This document shows positions 59,499 to 64,000 of a stretch of DNA of 64,000 nucleotides, one piece after another. The notes under the pieces were generated by a model. It made no database searches and was not told where the DNA came from. It worked only from the letters and a program-made list of their open reading frames with translations. The stretch lies in the NCBI GenBank assembly GCA_044226525.1, contig JBGAGV010000007.1, positions 124,001 through 188,000 of the forward strand, in the 5' to 3' direction. The first letter of the stretch is position 1, and every line of letters begins with the position of its first letter. The DNA is from VFJQ01 sp044226525 (GTDB lineage Bacteria; Verrucomicrobiota; Verrucomicrobiia; Chthoniobacterales; Chthoniobacteraceae). The position numbers were made by a program, and so were the translations under genes.

Positions 59499-62400
59499 TC
59501 AGGTGCCGAGCGGCAGCAGGATCACCGAACCGGTGGCTCCGTCGTCACACTTGAAAGCGCCCGCCCCTTTTCGCACATCGAGACTGTCGGAGCGGCGGCG
59601 GAGCACCCCCTCGAACTTGGCTTTTACCCCTGTATCCGGGTGGACAAAGCTGCCGCTGTAGCGACCGATGCCGGACTGCATGCGGAACTTCAGCTTCGGC
59701 ATGTTGCCCGTCGCCTCGAGGAAACCGTTGCCGCGTAGGACAGAGGCTAGCGTCACACGGATCTGGGCGACCTTCGGGGTGGCGAGACCGCCGCCTTCAA
59801 AACGCACCTGCGCACGACCGTCGCCACCGAAGATGCGGAGAGCGACATCCGCCGCGCCTTCATTCGACGCCCGGTAAAGCTCCCCGCCCAGAATAAGGCG
59901 CCGGTCGAAGCCGGTAAACGCCGTTCCCGTCACCGTGTCTTGCCGCCATTGGAAGTCGCTCGCAAAGGAAACGCCGGAACCTGCGCCCCCGAGATCGACC
60001 TGGCCGAGCAGGGCACCACGCAAGACACGCCGAAAGCGATACAGCCCGGTGTTGAGGACGTAACGATTGCGCACCGGCGCGATGCTTCCTTTGGTGTAAT
60101 TGGCGAAGTCCGGCACGCGGCCGATGAAACGGGCGCGCTTCTGCTTGCTGATATTCGCGATGTTGAAGCCGAACCCGCCGACGGCCGTGACGCCGCGTTC
60201 GGACAGGCTTTCGGCTGCCGCGGAAGTCGTCCCGTTTTCGAAGAAGCCGTTGTGCACCCCAGCCGTCACATCGCTGCCCCCTGCCCCCGCGCTCAGCAGC
60301 GTAGCAACGAAGTCCCGACCCTCATCGGACGGCGTCTGGTGATCGGTCAGCACGACATTCATCGCGCCACCGGGATCGAGTCGAAGATCGGCGTGCAGCA
60401 CCGTCCCACGCGGAAAGCCAATCTTCGGCAAATCGGCCTGCGCGCGGCCAGTGGCATCGAAGACGACCTTGTCATTATAACGTTTGCCCAGCCAATCCAG
60501 CGCCACGGTGCCGGCGCCCAGTTTATTGAGCTTGCAGGTCAGCGAACCACCGGCCGGGGTGGTGTCCGTCGGCGTGGATTTGAACACATCGACATAACTC
60601 CCCTCAAACGGCACAAACGAGAGCACCCGCACCGTCCCCTGCGCGGTCAGGGATGGTGCGCTTTGCTTTTTCACCGTGTAAACAAAGCTGTCCCCCGCCG
60701 GGTCGAACCCGTTCAGCGGTCGATACGTCACCATGCCGTTGGAGTTTGCCACGATGGTGCCGGCCGTCGCCCGCTGCTGATTGGTGATCGTCCCATCGAG
60801 CACCAGCCCGGTGCGGCTGTCGGTGTCCGGATCTTTATCGTTGAGCAACACATCGATCGTGCCGTTGGCATCGCGCAGCTTGGTGGTGAAGATCACGTCG
60901 TCCGTGGCAATTGGCGCCTGGGGATCGAGCGTGGTGAACGTGGCATCCGCGCTCTGCGTGGTGCCCTGGCTGGTCGTCGCCACGAGACGGAAATGATAGA
61001 CTGTGCCGGGCGCCAGCGTCGTGGGTGGAATAACGATCGAGACGCTTTGCGGCGAGGCGCTGTTCACCGTTCCCGACACGGCCAGCGGAGTGCCGTAAGC
61101 AGTCGTGAGACCGTATTCGAACTGCACCGCCGAGGTGGGCACGCCGTGGGAATTAATCGTCCCACGGAAGGTCGCGAAGGTCGCCCCCAGATCGCTCCCA
61201 GCCGGCGAGGTGACCGTCACCGTCGGCGGCGGCGGCGACGTGGTGAACGTGCTGTCCGTTCCCTGGGTGGTTCCGCCCGCATTCGTCGCGATCAACCGAA
61301 AATGATACTGCATGCCGGCGGTAAGACCGGTCAGCCCCGCCGACACATCGGCCAGGGCGGTGCCGCTCCCGATATTCTGGGCGGCGCTGAGCGAGCCGTA
61401 GGCGGTCGTGAGCCCATACTCGAAGCGCGCGGAGGTCTCGCCACCGTTCGGGTTCACTTTCCCCGCCAAGGTCGCGCCCGTCTGGGTGAAGCCCGAGGCA
61501 CTCCCGCCCTGCACGGTCGGCGCAGGGGGCGGCTCGGTGGTGAACGTGGCATCGCCTCCATTCGTCGTGCCGAGTTCATTGATCGCCACGAGCCGGTAGT
61601 GATACGTCTTCGCCGGGGTAAGCCCTCCTACCGGCGCGGTCCCGTTCACCACCGAAGCGCCATTGCCGAGATTCTGCGGAGTCGTCGTCTGACCATAGCT
61701 CGCCGTTTCGCCGTATTCAAAATATGCCGTCGTCGTGCCGCTGTTCGGGTTCACCGTGCCTTGCAGCGTCGCCGTGGTGGAGGTGCGTCCGCTCGTGCCC
61801 CCGGTCACCACGGTAGGAGCCGCCGTGGCGGTCCCGCTCCCACCACCATTGACGGCCACAAACATCTGATCGGCCCCGGTAGTCGTCCCTCCGGGGTTCA
61901 TCGCCACCATTCGATAGTAATACGTCCCGCCCAAAGAGAGGCCCGTCAGCGTCGCCTCCAAGTTCACGGCACTCGATCCGGCGGGCAAAACTTGCGTCGG
62001 AGTCGTATTTCCGAAAAGCGTGGTCGCCCCCCATTCAAAATAAGCGTCCGTCGCTCGCGACAGTGGAATCACCGTTCCCCGCAAGGTCGCACTCGAACTC
62101 GTGACGTTGGCAGGGTTTGCCGTCACCGCGACCGGCGGATCGGGGTCCGTCTTGAAAGTGGCATCGGCGCCATTGGTCGAGCCAGCCCCGTTGGTTCCCA
62201 CCAACCGGTAGTGATACGTCTGGTTCGGCTCCAGTCCGGAGATGGCTGCTTCAAACAGAGCCGCCGCGTTTCCCGATCCCGCCGACTGCTCGGGCGTGCT
62301 CTGCCCGTAACTCGCCGTCAGGCCGTATTCAAAGTGCGCGGTCGCCGCGATCCCAAACGGGTTCACCGTCCCCTGCAAGGTCGCACCGGTCTTGGTGATC

Positions 62401-64000
62401 GCAACAGGGATGCCACCCGTCACCACACCCGGTTTGCCCGTGGTCGTAAACGTCGCGTCCCCACCCTGCGTGGTGCCCGCGCTATTCGTCGCTTTGGCCC
62501 GCACGGTGTAGGTGCTGCTTGAGGTAAGCCCGGTGAGGTTGAAGGTCTTCACGACGTCATCCAATCCGTTGCCGCAGTTCTGAGCCGCCGTCTGGGTAAA
62601 CGGCCCGCCTGGACTCAGGCTGTATTCGAGCAAGACGGTCGTCGCCGCGCCTTTGGGATTAACCGTCACGTCGAGCGAAGCCGTCGTATTCGTCTGGGCC
62701 TTCTGCACTGGCACGGCCACCACCGGCGGCAGGATCGCCGTGGTGAAGCTCAGGGTCTGCCCCACCACTTCGCGGCCGGAGCTGATCGCCCGCACGCGGA
62801 AATAGAGCGTCTGCCCCGGAACTAACCCGGAGAGCATGGTCGAGACCGGCGTGTCGCTTGTCCCGGTCGCCACTCCAAGACCATGCACCCCACCCGTCAC
62901 CGAACCGCTGAACGTCGGGTTGTCCGAATATTCGATGCTCACCTGGGCCACGTCGCCGTGTGCGTTGACGATCCCGTTCAACGTCGCGGTCGTATCCGTC
63001 ACAGGGGACGCCGCCTGCGTCGTGACGGTGGCTTCCGGATAAAGGAAAACCTTCGTCGCATAGATGCCATAGCCGCTGCCGTCCTGATTTTGGCTACGCC
63101 AGGTCACCACAAAGTTCCCCACTGCATCCACCGCAAGTTTTCGGCGCCCCGGGTTGACCATTCCGAACCCCGGAAGATCGCCATCGATCGCCCCCTGATC
63201 GCCGACGGTGAACTGATTGACCCGCTGGTCGAGAGCGGCAGGTTGATTCAAATCGTTGAACTCGCGCATGAACACGCCGTAACTGCTTCCATCCTGGGCC
63301 AAACTGCTCCAGACCGCGCGAAACGCATTTGTGCCGGTAAAGGCAATGCTCGGTCCAATCTGCTCGTCTGTCGTATAGCTGTTGAGACGGAATTCGCTTC
63401 CGACCGGAGCACCATTGGCATCGAACCCCTGTCCAAAAACCCCGGTTCCGTTGGTATCGGCGCTATTCCAAGCGATCAAAAATCCACCGTCCGCTCGAAC
63501 CGCTACGGTCGGGTTCACCTGGTCGCCCACGGTCGTGGTCGGAACCAAAATATCGGTCCCAAGCGGAGTGCCCTCGGAATCGAAGCGCCTCGCGTAAACC
63601 CCATAGCCACTGCCGTCCGGATCGTAGGAGTGCCAGGTCGCGACAAACGATCCGTTTGCGTGCATGGCCACCGCTGGAAAGGTCTGCGTCCCTGCGGTGA
63701 CCGAATGCAGGGCAAACTCCCCGTTGAGCGGATTCGCGAGCGCGTCGAACAACCGACCATAGACGCCGTAGTTGCTTCCGGGGTCCCGAAAACTGGTCCA
63801 TGCCACCACAAATTGCCCATCCGGTGCCATGGCGACACTGCACATCGTTTGCGTGCTAGTGGTGTAATTGTGAACGATGAAGTCGCCCGCCCGTGGGGCG
63901 CCGTCCGCATCGAAAGCGCGTGCTCTGACGTCGAACACATTGACCGCAGGATTGTCATCCCAGACGACGACGAAAGAATCGTCCGCAGCCATCGCGACCG
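59499..64000 (-). CDS. Giant exported FN3-like repeat protein (5' end beyond the window)
   Basis: 1500 codons are visible and the frame is open at 64000 (V-A-M continues the repeat pattern), so the N-terminus is outside the window. The visible N-terminal part has at least six repeats of about 55 residues with FVVAW-x-S and DGSGYGVYARRFD. The middle has seven FN3-like units of about 90 residues, each with ATL-x-G-T-V-N-P, Y-F-E-Y-G and TYHYRLVA. Then comes a cadherin-like unit (VLLNDKDPDTDSRTG, VTYRPLNGFDPAGDSFVYTV) and a C-terminal beta-rich domain. Proteins like this are exported and surface-linked in Verrucomicrobia; binding or adhesion is likely. No catalytic motif and no PEP-CTERM signal are visible. 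The 3' end is followed by a weak hairpin. Confidence 0.85.
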   Translation of the reverse strand, partial: VAMAADDSFVVVWDDNPAVNVFDVRARAFDADGAPRAGDFIVHNYTTSTQTMCSVAMAPDGQFVVAWTSFRDPGSNYGVYGRLFDALANPLNGEFALHSVTAGTQTFPAVAMHANGSFVATWHSYDPDGSGYGVYARRFDSEGTPLGTDILVPTTTVGDQVNPTVAVRADGGFLIAWNSADTNGTGVFGQGFDANGAPVGSEFRLNSYTTDEQIGPSIAFTGTNAFRAVWSSLAQDGSSYGVFMREFNDLNQPAALDQRVNQFTVGDQGAIDGDLPGFGMVNPGRRKLAVDAVGNFVVTWRSQNQDGSGYGIYATKVFLYPEATVTTQAASPVTDTTATLNGIVNAHGDVAQVSIEYSDNPTFSGSVTGGVHGLGVATGTSDTPVSTMLSGLVPGQTLYFRVRAISSGREVVGQTLSFTTAILPPVVAVPVQKAQTNTTASLDVTVNPKGAATTVLLEYSLSPGGPFTQTAAQNCGNGLDDVVKTFNLTGLTSSSTYTVRAKATNSAGTTQGGDATFTTTGKPGVVTGGIPVAITKTGATLQGTVNPFGIAATAHFEYGLTASYGQSTPEQSAGSGNAAALFEAAISGLEPNQTYHYRLVGTNGAGSTNGADATFKTDPDPPVAVTANPANVTSSSATLRGTVIPLSRATDAYFEWGATTLFGNTTPTQVLPAGSSAVNLEATLTGLSLGGTYYYRMVAMNPGGTTTGADQMFVAVNGGGSGTATAAPTVVTGGTSGRTSTTATLQGTVNPNSGTTTAYFEYGETASYGQTTTPQNLGNGASVVNGTAPVGGLTPAKTYHYRLVAINELGTTNGGDATFTTEPPPAPTVQGGSASGFTQTGATLAGKVNPNGGETSARFEYGLTTAYGSLSAAQNIGSGTALADVSAGLTGLTAGMQYHFRLIATNAGGTTQGTDSTFTTSPPPPTVTVTSPAGSDLGATFATFRGTINSHGVPTSAVQFEYGLTTAYGTPLAVSGTVNSASPQSVSIVIPPTTLAPGTVYHFRLVATTSQGTTQSADATFTTLDPQAPIATDDVIFTTKLRDANGTIDVLLNDKDPDTDSRTGLVLDGTITNQQRATAGTIVANSNGMVTYRPLNGFDPAGDSFVYTVKKQSAPSLTAQGTVRVLSFVPFEGSYVDVFKSTPTDTTPAGGSLTCKLNKLGAGTVALDWLGKRYNDKVVFDATGRAQADLPKIGFPRGTVLHADLRLDPGGAMNVVLTDHQTPSDEGRDFVATLLSAGAGGSDVTAGVHNGFFENGTTSAAAESLSERGVTAVGGFGFNIANISKQKRARFIGRVPDFANYTKGSIAPVRNRYVLNTGLYRFRRVLRGALLGQVDLGGAGSGVSFASDFQWRQDTVTGTAFTGFDRRLILGGELYRASNEGAADVALRIFGGDGRAQVRFEGGGLATPKVAQIRVTLASVLRGNGFLEATGNMPKLKFRMQSGIGRYSGSFVHPDTGVKAKFEGVLRRRSDSLDVRKGAGAFKCDDGATGSVILLPLGT

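Noticed and set aside
59940..62522. 860-codon plus-strand frame inside the giant repeat protein
   Set aside because: Arg/Gly-rich translation that repeats only because the opposite strand has repeats; no domain or signal recognised.
61000..62700. CRISPR-like periodicity
   Set aside because: The periodicity comes from FN3-like protein repeats of about 270 bases in frame, not short identical repeats with spacers.
1..64000. tRNA or rRNA genes
   Set aside because: No cloverleaf-type or T-loop GTTCGAATC-like match was found in the gaps; none can be supported by eye.

Overview
The window is a 64-kb, GC-rich (roughly 60-65 % by eye) bacterial chromosomal segment. Nearly every base is coding, many genes overlap by 4 bases (ATGA or GTGA), and recognisable Shine-Dalgarno sequences are rare. 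The mix of genes suggests a member of the Verrucomicrobiota or a close PVC relative: exported sugar-phosphate-isomerase-like TIM barrels, an exported PQQ-type propeller, a SUMF1-domain lipoprotein, a giant FN3-like repeat protein and paired Zwf/OpcA. This placement is inference; there is no rRNA or other marker in the window.

Layout. 1-3033: a YHYH-domain exported protein (3' end beyond the window) divergent from an OmpR-type two-component system, with a strikingly symmetric operator between them. 3154-4329: a response regulator with a probable DUF4388 output domain. 4446-11676: a tightly coupled polysaccharide/glycoconjugate operon (GT2, multi-spanning membrane protein, AsnB-like amidotransferase, GT4, methyltransferase, WbpP-like epimerase). 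11686-15033 (minus): FAD oxidoreductase, DUF1365 protein and Cfa-type methyltransferase, a lipid-modification trio. 15200-17600: exported TIM-barrel protein and exported PQQ-like propeller carrying an EF-hand-like loop. 18191-20389: one continuous reading frame fusing a low-molecular-weight phosphatase, RpiB and GlyA, followed by a two-gene nucleotidyltransferase module lying between the glyA 3' end and a second, diverged copy of that 3' end. 21246-25544: hybrid sensor kinase, then zwf and opcA. 25579-38021: AraC regulator divergent from a ferritin-like protein, several exported proteins, asd, two GT4 glycosyltransferases and a spermidine-synthase-like protein, with a 113-bp inverted-repeat element at 37175-37287.

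39796-49709 is the metabolic centrepiece: a seven-gene overlapping operon for purine-ring degradation (uraD, uraH, M20 allantoate amidohydrolase, allB, allE, plant-type ureidoglycolate amidohydrolase, single-chain xanthine dehydrogenase) with convergent xdhC. Together these would take hypoxanthine/xanthine to glyoxylate, CO2 and ammonia, except that no urate oxidase is visible. 49793-64000 holds ilvH, a large multi-PAS kinase with its partner regulator, an O-methyltransferase, a J1-crystallin/ADP-ribosylglycohydrolase-like protein, an Fpg/Nei glycosylase with an altered zinc finger, a TPR protein and the 3' part of a giant FN3-like repeat protein running off the right edge.

I saw no rRNA, tRNA, CRISPR array, transposase or prophage gene. 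The most unusual items are the triple enzyme fusion, the module bracketed by two glyA tails, the symmetric operator at 957-1009 and the purine operon with plant-type ureidoglycolate amidohydrolase and no uricase.
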